Assembly (NCBI RefSeq): GCF_027409185.1
Contig: NC_084478.1
Span: 80,025,624-80,089,623, forward strand
Length of the DNA: 64,000 nucleotides
Direction of reading: 5' to 3'
DNA from: Cynocephalus volans
Lineage: Eukaryota > Chordata > Mammalia > Dermoptera > Cynocephalidae
This document shows positions 1-10,184 of the stretch, piece by piece; the stretch's first letter is position 1, and the number at the start of each line of letters is the position of its first letter. The position numbers and the translations under genes were made by a program. The notes below the pieces were generated by a model. That model did no database searches. It was not told the DNA's origin and saw nothing but the letters and a program-made list of their open reading frames with translations.

Positions 1-1107
1 CAACATTAAGTTCTCACTACATGCTTCAACCAGAGAATATGTTATGTTCAGAACTGCATTAGCTTCTGTTCAAAAATCAGCAGCCCAGACTCCACTCAGA
101 AAAAGATGCTCAAACCAAGTTATCCTGTCAAAGTGATCAGAAATGTTCAGTCAACACAATGAATTCTCTGAGGTTGCCAAGACTTTGAACAAGAACAAAA
201 GCCTCAAAGCCTGTATTCACTGTAACTCACCTGCAAAATATGATTGCTATTTACAACGGGCAACCTGCAAATGAGAAGGCTGTGGATTTCATTATTGTAC
301 AAGGTGTCTATGTAATTATCATACCACCAAAGACTTTTCAAGTGGCAGATCCCTAAAAGCCAGTTGTAAAATATGTCCTCTGCCTAGTAATAAAAAAAGC
401 AAAAAGAATTTATGAAGACTGTGATCTCTTATTGAATCAATTGTAGCTGATGATGACCATTAGTTAGAAAATGTTAGGATTTAATTTTTTAAAATAAATG
501 TATTGTGATTTTCAATTTTATGTTGAAATCAGTGTAGTATCTGGCATTTTTTCCCAATGGATAAAGAGGATACATAGCCTCTTAAAATATTTTACAATAT
601 AATGTAAAGAAGTTTAAAATTCTTAGTACAAATCAGAAAATTTGAATCTTTTAAGAAAAAAGGAGAATTACTTATTTAGTTATTTGATATTTGTGATTCA
701 GTGGGTAAAATAAAATTTATCCAATTTTACGGTAAAGGAAGGCCATGTAATTTTACCTAGATAACCTTAAATATAAATCCAGTTTACCATCTATTAGTAT
801 TTGAGACATGTTATTTGCCTTACCAAATTAATACCAATTGAAATATCAATTTCTGGAGCCTGTTAATTTAAATGTTTTGTCACCTTTCTTTAACCTTTTT
901 TTCAGTGTGTGTATTTCCCAAGAAAGTATCCTTTGTAAAATCTTGCTTGTTTTTCTTATTTCTGAAGACTCTTTTAATATTTTTGAATATACGTAGATAT
1001 TTTTGTATTTCTATGTGTCAAACTAAGAAAATGTCTCTTTCATATCTACATATAAAAATGAATTTTGTTACTGTTATGAATAAAATTGTTATAAGCTTAA
1101 AAAAATA
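1..1107 (+). pseudogene. FBXO5P: FBXO5 (EMI1) processed pseudogene, 3' part
   Basis: Reading the plus strand from about 190 to 413 gives a protein that matches the C-terminal zinc-binding region of FBXO5/EMI1, the inhibitor of the anaphase-promoting complex. Visible pieces are LKACIHCNSPAKYDCYLQ, then a TGA stop where an arginine codon is expected, then CLCNYHTTKD, and a lysine-rich end KKSKKNL before a terminal stop. About 690 bp of AT-rich 3'UTR-like sequence follows, with AATAAA at 1079-1084 and a short A-rich tail near 1100. Lack of introns, the tail and the in-frame stop mark a retrocopy. The left part lies outside the window. The assignment rests on recognising the zinc-binding domain; the 3'UTR match is inferred. 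Confidence 0.8.
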
Positions 1108-1280
1108 ATAATGTGGAAAAAATTGCATTGACATGGTTCAATTCCCAGGATCCTCACTTCTTTATGGATGAACTAAATGGCTGGTATTATCACTTACAAA
1201 AGTGTCTTGAATTTAATGGAGCTTATGTTGGGAAATAAACCTTATGTATTTTTATTTTTATCTTTTAATTCCGTTTTTCC

Positions 1281-1284
<4 letters not shown>

Positions 1285-1315
<31 letters not shown>

Positions 1316-1395
1316 CGCTGGCTGGTACAGGGATCAAACTCTGGACCTTGTTATTACCAGCACCACACTCTAACCAACTGAACTAACCAGCTAGC
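1285..1395 (-). mobile_element. tRNA-Ile-derived SINE monomer (CYN-like)
   Basis: A 29-base T run at 1285-1313 is followed by the reverse complement of a tRNA-Ile-like unit, ending in the complement of TTAGCTCAGTTGG-type A-box sequence. It sits at the 3' edge of a minus-strand L1. Confidence 0.85.
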
Positions 1396-4010
1396 GCTTC
1401 ACAAACTTTTTGAAGTCTCCTTATATGTAGTGTGAGGTAAGGGTCCAACTTTATTCTTTTGTAGGTGGCTATCCAGTGTTCCCAGAAAAATTTGTTGAAA
1501 AGACAATTCTTTCCCCATTGAATGGTCTTGGCACCCTTTTTGAAAATCAATTGTTTTTCAAATAATTTTGTTTTGGGACTCTCAATTCTATTCCAATGGT
1601 CTATATGTCTTTCCTTATGCCATAATTACTGTAGCTGTATAGTAAGTTTGAAATCAGAAAGTGTGAGTCCTCTAACTTTGTTCTTGTTTTTCAAGATTGG
1701 TTTGGCTATTCTGGATCCTTGAATTTTCATTTGAATTTTAAGTTCAGTTTGCCAATTTCTGCAAAGAAGCTAGATGGAAATTTAATGGAGAACTGCATTG
1801 GATCTGTAGATCAATTTGGGGAGTAATGACATTTTAACAATACTATGTCTAATATTCCATGAAATGGATGTCTTTCCATTTATTTAGGTCATATTCAAAT
1901 TCTTTTAAGAGGGCTGCTGATTAACTCAGTTGGTTACAGCACAGTGCTGATAACACTAAGGTCCAGGGTTTGATCCCTATCCAAAAAAAAAAAGTCTTTT
2001 AACAATGTTTTGTAGTTTTCAGAATATAACTTTTGTACTTCTTCTGATAAATGTATTTCTAATTACTTTATTCTTTTTGATGCTATTAAAAATGGAACTG
2101 TTTCCTTAATTTCATTTTGATTGTTCTTGGCAAGCATATAAAAAATACCATTGATTTTTGTATATTTCTCATATTCTGCAATCCTGCTAAACTCATTTAT
2201 TCTGATCATTTTTAGTAGATTTCTTAGGATTTTCTATATATAGGACTATGTTATACAAATATAAATAGTTTTACTTCTTTTTTTCCAATCTGGATGCTTC
2301 ATATTTCTTTTTCTTGCCTAATTGTTCTGCCCAGAACCTCTAAGTACAATGTTGAAAACAAACAGCAAAAGTTGACACACTTTTCTTGATCCTGATCTTA
2401 TAGGGAAAGCATTCAGTCTTCACCATTAAACACTATGTTTGCTGTGGGGTTTTCACAGATGTCCTTTACCAGGTTGAGGAAGTTCCCTTTGTTCATATGT
2501 TATGGAATGTTTTTATCATGAAAGGGTTTTGAACTTTATCAGACACTTTTCTTCATCTACTGAAATCATCATGTGGTTTTTGCCCTTTATTCTATTGATT
2601 TTCAGGTGCTAAACCAACCTTGCATTATTGGGAAAAATCCCACTTAGTCATGGTTTATAATCCTATTTATATATTGCTGGATTTGCATTGCTAGTGTTTT
2701 GTCAAGGATATTTATGTCTGTATTCATAAGAGATTCTGGTATGTAATTTTCTTTTCTAGTGATATCTTTGGGTTTGGTATCAGGACCCCCATTGAATGAG
2801 TTGGGAATTGTCCCCCCCTTCTATGTTTTGGAGGAATTTGTGAAAAATTGGTATTAATTCTTCCATAAATGTCTTGTAGAATTCACTAGTGAAACCAACT
2901 GTACCTGGACTTTTCCTTGTGGGAAGTGTTTTGATTACTAATTCAATCTTTTTATTTGTTTAGATTTATTTAGATTTTCTATTTCTTCTTGAGCAATATC
3001 AGTTACTTTGTGCCTTTCTAGGAATTTGTCCATTCCATCTAGGTTATTTATTTGTTGATATACAGTTGTTCATAGTATTCCCTAATAATCTTTTTGTATT
3101 TCTAATGTGAGTAATGATGTCCTTACTTTCATTCCTGATTTTAGTAATGTCAGTCTTCTTTTTCTTGGTTAGTCTACCTAAAGATTTGGCAATTTTGTTT
3201 GTCTTTTCAAGGAACCAACTTTTGGTTTCACTGATTTTTCTCTACTGTTTTTCTTCTCTCTATTTCATTAATTTCCATTGCAATCCTTATTATTTCCTTC
3301 CATCTGTTTGCTTTGGGTTTAGTTTATCTTCTTTTTCCATTGTCTTCAAGTGGAAGACTTGGTTACTAATTGGCAATCTTTCTTTTTTAATGTAGGCATT
3401 CATAGCTGTAAGTTTCCCTATAAGCACTGCTTTAGTCCCATCCTATAAGTTTTGGTATGTTGTGACTTTATTTTTATTCATCTCATAGTATTTTCTAATT
3501 TCCCTTGTGATTTCTTCTTTGAACCATTGCTTTTTCAGGAACGCATTGTTTAATCTCCACATATTTGTTAATTCCCCAAGTTTCTTTCTGTTATTAATTT
3601 CTAATGTCACTCCAGTATGATCAGAGAACACAGTTTGTACAATATCCATCACTTTAAATTTACCAGGGCCTAGCATTATAGTCTGTCCTGCAGAATGTTC
3701 CATATGTAGTTCAGAGGGATGTGTATTCTTCTGTTGTTGGATGTGGTGTTCTACAGATATGTTAGGTCTAGTTTGTGTATAATATTGGTTAAGTCTTCAG
3801 TTTCCTTGTTGATCTTCTGTCCAGTTGTTTTACTCATTATTGAAAGTGGGATGTTGAAGTCTCCAACTATTATTGTTGAGTTGTCTGTCTCCCTTCAATT
3901 CTTTGCTTCACATGTTTTCAGGTTATGTTGTTTGGAGCATAGATATCATAACTCTTATACAAGTATATATGTTAAGGGACTTGTATGTAAAACACATATT
4001 TTTACAACTT
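1396..4010 (-). mobile_element. LINE-1 ORF2 remnant, antisense
   Basis: The minus strand carries decayed L1 ORF2 coding sequence. The clearest stretch, 3443-3703, contains an SDHTGVTLEINN segment matching the end of the L1 endonuclease domain, followed by the start of the region leading to reverse transcriptase. The rest (1440-3440) is RT-region sequence broken by many stops and frameshifts. A SINE interrupts it at 1911-1993. It is an old, inactive copy; the subfamily is not assigned. Confidence 0.8.
1911..1993 (+). mobile_element. tRNA-Ile-derived SINE monomer
   Basis: The tRNA-like body starts at GGGCTGCTGATTAACTCAG and ends in an A run. The direct repeat TCTTTTAA is present on both sides (1901-1908 and 1995-2002) and dates the insertion after the host L1. 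Confidence 0.85.
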
Positions 4011-4029
4011 AAAAATAAGACAAGTAATC

Positions 4030-6420
4030 CAATTTAAAAATGGACAAAGAAGACCTCTGGTTTCCAGTCCAGTAGGTAAGGGTCTTAGAAGTCACCATTC
4101 TGCCCTAACAAGTAAAAAGCTGACAAACTGAAAAATCAACAGCTCTTCTTAGATTCGTCAGAGAAGTGGTCACAAGACAAACTGGTGCCCTCATGATAGG
4201 AGGGACAGACAGGCAGATACAGACAATCACAACTTACCAGAGCAGAAACCCATAAATGGAAATCTCCACAGGAACCAGTACTGGGACAGAAAACCAGGAA
4301 CTGTAATTGATAAATTATTGGAGGCTCAGGGTGAACAAAAACCTAAGAGATTAAAACTCCATAGATGGAGAGGGGGGCACACTTCTGCAAGTTTTAACCC
4401 CAGGAACTTTACCAGGTTCTCACAGTGGAATTCAGAGAAAAATCCCATTAGGTTTTCAGCAGGAGGAGGTGGAAACCACTTTGAAATATGCCAGAACATT
4501 CTGTTCTACTTAAAAAGGTTTGCATTCAAGAGAAATTATATAACCAGAGCCTAGCCTATTGGGGTTTTATAAGAGCCCAGGGGAAGGGAACTACCCAACT
4601 CCAGCCTCCTGTAGCCATCCATGTGGGAAAAAGGAAACATTCAACTCCTGTCCCTTCTAGCCACCCTGTACCACCTAGGGGAATGAAAAACAAACAAGCT
4701 GAGAAGCACTTGTGAAATTCATAGCCCAGCCCTCTCTAAAAGACTAGGACTTAATCATAGGACTATAAAATGCTTCCCCTCCCCGTGCACAATACCTCTA
4801 CATTACAATAGGCCTATTTACTACAGTTCCTTTACCTAGTACATCATGTCCAGCTTTCAGCAAAATATTATAAGGCATACTAAAAGGCAAAAAACACAGT
4901 TTTTAAAATTATTTATTTTTAACTGATACACAATAATTGCACATATTTATGGAGTATATGTGATATTTTCATACATGTAAACAGTATGTAATGATCAAAT
5001 CAGGGTAATTGGATATCCATCACCCCAAACATTTATCATTTCTTTGTGTTGGGAACATAAAAAACACAGTTTGAAGAGACTGAACAAGCATCAAAACCAG
5101 AGTCAGATATGGCAAGGGTCTTGAAATTATCAGATTGTGAACTTAAAACAACTATGATTAATATGCTAAAGGCTCTAATTGCAAAAGCAGACAACATGCA
5201 AGAACATATGGGTAATATAAGCAGAGAGATGGAAATTTTAAGAAAGAATAAAAAAGAAATGCTAGAGATAAAATACATCGTAACAGAAATAAAGAATGCC
5301 TTTTGACAGGCTTATTAGTAGACTGAATGCAGCTGATGAAAGAATCTCTGAACTTGGGGAAATAACAGAAACCTCCAAAACTGAAAAGCAAAGAGAAAAA
5401 AAGACTGGACAAAACAGAACAATATATCCAAGAACTGTGAGACACCTACAAAAGGTGTCACATACACACAATGAGAATACCAGAAGGAGAGAAAAGAAAG
5501 GAAGAAAAAAAATATTTGAAGTAATAATGACTGAGAATTTCCCCCAAATTAATGTCAAACACCAAACCACAGATCCAAGAAACTCAGAAAACACCAAGAA
5601 GTATAAATGCCAAAAAAAAAAACTGCACCTAGGTAAATCATACTCAAACTGCAGAAAATCAAAAATAAAGAAAAAATGTTGAAAGAAGCCAGAGGGAAAA
5701 AACATCTTACCTATAGAGGAACAAAGACAAGAGTTACATCTGACTTCTCCTAAGAAATCATTCAAGCAAGAAGAAAGTGGAGTAAAATATTTAAAGTGTT
5801 GAGATGAAAAAGACAAACAAACAAAAAACCCAAAACAGCAACCTAGAATTATGTACCCTTCAAAATTATCCTCCCAAAGTAAAAGATAAGTAAAGACTTT
5901 CTCAAGCATAAATTGACGGAATTTGTTGCCAGTACACCTGCTTTGCAAGAAATGGTAAAAGAAGTTCTTCAGAGAGAAGGAAAATGACATAAGAAACTCA
6001 CATCTACATAAAAAAAAGGAAGAGCATTGGAGAATAAATGAAGATAAATAAAAACTTTTATTTTTCTTATTCTTTATTGCTCTAACAGATAACAGTTTAT
6101 TCAAAATAATAATAGCAACAAAGTATTCAATTATGTATACTTACATGTATATATAAGTACATATGCTTATGTATAAGTAAAATGAATTACAGCAATAATA
6201 CAAGGGACAGAAGGGAGGAATTAGGAATGCTTTGTTATTATAAGGTACTTGTACTACCTGTGAAGCAATACTGTTATTTGAAACTGGACTTGAATTAGTT
6301 ATAAATGTATATTGCAAACTCTAGGGCAACTACTAAAAAAATTGAAAAAAGAAGTATAAATGATAGGCTAAAAAAAAAGACAAAAAATAAAATAATATAA
6401 AATGATCAATTAAAACCACA
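4030..6420 (+). mobile_element. HAL1-like (half-L1) element
   Basis: Sequence from about 5080 to 5990 encodes a decayed ORF1p-like protein. A coiled-coil-like, lysine/glutamate-rich segment occurs near 5109-5306 and RNA-binding-domain-like sequence continues to about 5950, after which the element runs into A-rich sequence without an ORF2. Upstream sequence (4030-5050) behaves like a LINE 5' region. An ORF1-only LINE of this kind is typical of HAL1. A 156-bp L1 3' end is inserted at 4903-5058. The long open frame on the opposite strand (5262-6104) is a shadow of the A-rich coding strand. Confidence 0.65.
4903..5058 (-). mobile_element. L1 3'-end fragment inserted in HAL1
   Basis: This is the reverse complement of a characteristic L1 3'UTR end. 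A 14-bp direct repeat, AAAAAACACAGTTT, flanks it at 4889-4902 and 5059-5072. It is therefore a severely 5'-truncated L1 insertion into the older HAL1. Confidence 0.75.
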
Positions 6421-6426
6421 AAAAGG

Positions 6427-6518
6427 GTCTGGCCAGTTAGCTCAGTTGGTTAAAGTGTGGTATTTATAACACCAAGGTCCACAGTTTGATTCCTGTACCA
6501 GACAGCCACACACACACA

Positions 6519-6553
<35 letters not shown>

Positions 6554-6554
6554 A
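6427..6554 (+). mobile_element. tRNA-Ile-derived SINE monomer with (CA)n tail
   Basis: The body begins TCTGGCCAGTTAGCTCAG and continues through an ACACCAAGGTCC anticodon/variable region to a B-box-like segment. The tail is a (CA)n tract at about 6507-6532 followed by about 22 A residues. Confidence 0.85.
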
Positions 6555-6645
6555 TTAAAGAAAACACACACACACAAAGCAGAAACAGAATGGAAGACAA
6601 AAATAGGAAAAAAGAACAAGGGCAACAAATAGAAAACAGTAACAG

Positions 6646-6757
6646 CACTGGCCGGTTACTCAGTTGGTTAGAATGTGGCCTAATAACACCAAGGTCAAGG
6701 ATTTGGATCCCCATACTGGCCAGACACACACAAAAACAAAAAACAAAAAAAAAAAAA
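6646..6757 (+). mobile_element. tRNA-Ile-derived SINE monomer
   Basis: The body reads CTGGCCGGTTACTCAGTTGG and onward through AACACCAAGGTCAAGG to GGATCCCCATACTGGCC, then an A-rich tail. One base is lost in the A box relative to the other copies. Confidence 0.85.
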
Positions 6758-7800
6758 TTAAAAACTTGGTTTCAAAAAGAAAAAGAAAACATTAACAAAT
6801 GTGGTAGATATTAATCCAAATATATCCATAATCACTTTAATTGTTAATGATCTAAATAACCAATTAAAAGACTGAGATTGTCAAAGTGGATCAAAAAAGA
6901 AAACCCAACTATATGTTGTCTACAGGAAACCCATTTTAAATATAAAGACACATACAGATTAAAAGTAAACAGGATGGGGCCGGCCCGTGGCTCACTCAGG
7001 AGAGTGAGGTGCTGATAACACCAAGGCCCCGGGTTCGGATCCCATATACGGATGGCCGGTTCGCTCACTGGCTGAGCATGGTGCTGACAACACCAAATCA
7101 AGGGTTAAGAGCCCCTTACCGGTCATCTTTAAAAAAAAAAAATAAATAAATAAAAAATAAAAATAAAAAAAATAAAAGTAAACAGGATGGAGAAAGATAT
7201 ACCATGCTAACACTAAGCAAAAGAGAGCAGGAGTAGCTATGTTAATTTCAGACAAAGCAGACTTCTAAGCATGGAAAGTTATCATGAATAAAGAGGGGCA
7301 ATACAAAAATGGCCAAAGGATCTAAACAGACATTTCTTCAAGGAAGATACACAAATGGCAACAAGCCCAAGAAAAGATGCTCAACATCAGTAGCCATCAA
7401 GGAAATGCAAATCAAAACCACAATATGATACCACTCCTCACCCACTAGGATGGCTATGATGAAAAGGACAAATAACAACAAGTGTTGGTGAGGATGTGGA
7501 AAACTGGAACCTTTGTATACTACTGGTAGGAATGTAAAATGGTGCAGCTTCTGTGGAAGACACTTTGGTGGTTCCTCACCTAATTAATCATAGAATTACC
7601 ATATGGCCCAGCAATTCCAATCCTGGGTATATACCCCAAAGAATTGAAAGCAGGTGTTCAAACAAAAACATGTACACAAATGTTCATAGTAGCACTATTC
7701 ACAGTAGCCAAAAGGTAGAAATAACCCAACTGTCCTTCAAAGGATGAAAGGTAAAGTATCCATACAAAGGAATATTATTCAGCCATAAAAAGAATGAAGT
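6758..7800 (+). mobile_element. L1 fragments (ORF2 start region and 3' region)
   Basis: 6780-6977 and 7174-7262 match the L1 endonuclease region, and a dimeric SINE splits this segment. 7300-7800 matches the ORF2 C-terminal and 3' region, with sequence resembling the usual 'beginning of aligned nested insert' L1 end motifs such as ATGGCAACAAGC and CAGCAATTCC. The two segments are not contiguous in a standard L1, so an internal deletion or two separate old copies is likely. Confidence 0.7.
6978..7173 (+). mobile_element. tRNA-Ile-derived SINE dimer
   Basis: Two tRNA-like units lie head to tail. The first contains GGCCGGCCCGTGGCTCAC and GGGTTCGGATCC; the second starts at GGATGGCCGGTTCGCTCAC and ends in a poly-A/TAAA tail. 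A perfect 17-bp target duplication, AAAAGTAAACAGGATGG, flanks it at 6961-6977 and 7174-7190, so it is a recent insertion. Confidence 0.92.
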
Positions 7801-7801
7801 A

Positions 7802-7895
7802 CTGGCTGACCAATTAGCTCACTTGTTTAGAGTGTGGTGCTGGTAACACCAAGGTCAAGGGTTCGGATCCCAGTACAGGCCAGCCACCCCAAAAC
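7802..7895 (+). mobile_element. tRNA-Ile-derived SINE monomer
   Basis: The body runs from CTGGCTGACCAATTAGCTC to CAGGCCAGCCACC. Its tail has become the microsatellite that follows. Confidence 0.85.
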
Positions 7896-7954
7896 ATACA
7901 TACATACATACATACATACATACATACATACATACATACATACATACATACATA
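7895..7954 (+). repeat. (CATA)n microsatellite in SINE tail
   Basis: About 15 uninterrupted CATA units directly follow the SINE body and probably grew from its A-rich tail. Confidence 0.95.
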
Positions 7955-8225
7955 AAATTAAAAATGCTAATGTTAAAAGTACTATTCTGGAAGGAAAGTA
8001 CTGCACATAGAGGACCTAATTTCTTACAAACTCAGGAAACGAAGGGAATTACCTTTCTTCAAATGGGCCTAAATTGGACTCAATGCAGTGTGATCTCTAA
8101 GAGGTTTTGACTCAAACTTCTGCAAGCTGCTCTGACAAGAAGTAACTAATTGCACACCAACCTGTGAAGAATAATCCATCATATGATTGAACTTCCATGT
8201 CATTAACTCTCCTTTCCACTGCCTT

Positions 8226-8250
8226 ATAATAGTGACTATGTATTGAGCTC
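8226..8250 (+). mobile_element. MIR, left piece, split by the ERV
   Basis: The sequence up to TATTGAGCTC matches the middle of a MIR SINE. It continues at 13832 on the far side of the provirus, where TATGTGCCAGGCACCATGC follows as expected. Confidence 0.75.
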
Positions 8251-8645
8251 TGTTGATTAAAATGATCGGAGACGCGAAGGAAGACACAGCAGACGAGATG
8301 CAGGTGAAGAGCGGGGGGCTACTGCTCTCTCAGGCAAGTAGCACCGACCCAGCCGCTGTTACAGCTTTTCTTACAATTAGCAAGCTTGTGTATGCGAGAT
8401 AAGCATTAATGCATAAGTTCCGTTATACTTTTCTCAAGAGCATAAGGCCGTTACCTCCCTTCTCAAGCACTTGGTTATCTATAATGCGCCTCCTGGGAAC
8501 ATCCCAAGAAAGTGTTCTCACAACTTCAAGCGTTCTCAAGGATTGTTTGCAATCCTTGATGTTTCTTGGTTAACTCGTTTGTGAGTTTACCAAGTGAACA
8601 CGTCCTTGGGTGCTGACCACAAAAGTCCATTAACCATTTCCTTCA
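8251..8645 (-). repeat. ERV 3' LTR
   Basis: 395 bp, beginning TGTTGATTAAAATGA on the plus strand and ending CCATTTCCTTCA. Its poly(A) signal, AATAAA in the other LTR, is here AAGAAA (plus-strand TTTCTT at 8367-8372). Confidence 0.95.
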
Positions 8646-8659
8646 TCTCCCCCTTTTTG
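8646..8659 (-). other. ERV polypurine tract
   Basis: The plus strand reads TCTCCCCCTTTTTG immediately inside the LTR. On the minus strand this is a purine run next to the 3' LTR, the usual plus-strand primer site. Confidence 0.85.
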
Positions 8660-8888
8660 TTTTTGCCATTTGCAGTTTAACATTTTAGAAAAGACTCAGC
8701 TATATACTGTAAGAAACCAGCAGCAGGGGAGTCCTGACACGGTTGATTAAGTTTTACTGGTAATCAAATGCCAATTCTTGCCTTTAAGATATATAAACTA
8801 TCTTTAGAAAAATTAATGTTCATGGTATGATTTAAACAAGTATATAATGAGCAATTACCTAAACATTTTATCTCACCAGTGGTTTGGT

Positions 8889-10151
8889 TCAATTAATTTG
8901 TCCAATCATCATTAAATAAGGTAATTGTACACAACTGTGAACATATATGAAACTGTTTACAGTGAAGTTTAAGGAATAGTTTGATGAGGAATTAGTCATA
9001 CCTCCAATCCATGTATGTAAAGGATATAAAGATGTGGGAAGTTTCCACAAATCTTTTTGTAATGGATAATATGGTAAATGAGGAAATGGAGGTGCAAATC
9101 CTCCACTGTGCCATACAATAAGCTCATTTCCTGTAGTACTTATAGTATGATTATGTTTATTCCACTTTAGATCTGAAGTGTGGCCTTTGGTCCGAGTGGA
9201 GCCAATAGGACTCCAATCAATGACATTTCCATAGGAAGTATTAACCAGTACTCGGGCTGTTTCTCTCCTACAAGTAGTCCAGGGAGCCCATTGGGGTAAG
9301 CGATTCAGAATAGGTGTTTGACAGGGAGGAATATGGGGTACAGAAGCATTTGGATCAAATAAAGAATTGTGGAAACTATAGGCACTTAACAAAAACAGTC
9401 GTTGTAACTGTTCCTTACTTGTAGTATTTTCTGTAACAGTTAACCATGCCTGGGGTGCAATTTTAAGACAATGATCACCATGTCCAATACAAATAGGAGG
9501 TTCCCCCCAATCTCACTGTAGAATTTGTAACATTAGTCCCTTCCTCTTCAGGCTTTAAAGGTCCTCGCTGGGAATATGGTCCAGGCATCCATCTAGAGTC
9601 ATTAGCATACACTAACAATGGGGCATCATACCAAGAAATGGCCCGATTAATGGGAGAATGTGGCCCAATAAGTATGATTATCAGCAGTGACAAAACCAAT
9701 CTGAGTGGACACCAAAGCCATCATGGCCAAAAACATTGCCGATGCATTACCCCCATGACCATGTTGTTCAGTGATCTTATTCACTTCTTGAGTCAATTTC
9801 TTTATCTGTACCCAAGTTGGTATAGTCGCCATTTGAGTGCTTAGTAGTGGATAATGAAACATTTTCCGGCTATTTGAGTCAATCTGTAGATCTGCTATGC
9901 CTTTCCTAATCTCTTCCATTTCCTTCTTTCTCTTTTGAGCCATTTCTCAGCTTAATCCTCTTATCCGGTATCCAAAAGGATTCAGTATCTGTGGAGATAT
10001 AAGCATAACCTCTGCCCCAATGGTTAACTACCGCCAGAAGCCAAAGGGATTTTAGTGTATCATAATAATATATAGGTTGTTGTAGTGGTTCACTAGATAC
10101 ATGTGCCCATTGTCTTTCAGCTGGGGTTGAATTTTCTGCATTTCTATTCAA
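8889..10151 (-). pseudogene. ERV env remnant (surface subunit only)
   Basis: Four minus-strand open segments (9906-10151, 9647-9943, 9475-9699, 8889-9392) in different frames together match a betaretroviral HML-type surface glycoprotein, with a basic leader region, a hydrophobic segment near 9660-9760 and several N-glycosylation motifs (NVTNST, NSSSNYS, NFT). The transmembrane subunit and its fusion peptide are absent: the reading stops near 8889 and about 240 bp of unrecognised sequence leads to the polypurine tract. At least three frame changes make it non-functional. Confidence 0.8.
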
Positions 10152-10184
10152 AAAATTATGAGTAAATAGAGCTTGGGCTATTCG

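Noticed and set aside
5262-6104. 280-codon minus-strand open frame rich in F, L, S and C
   Set aside because: It is antisense to the A-rich HAL1 ORF1 coding strand. Composition is typical of a complement of A-rich LINE sequence, and no domain is recognisable.
7895-7954. CRISPR-like array
   Set aside because: Simple 4-bp tandem repeat without spacers, in a mammalian SINE tail.
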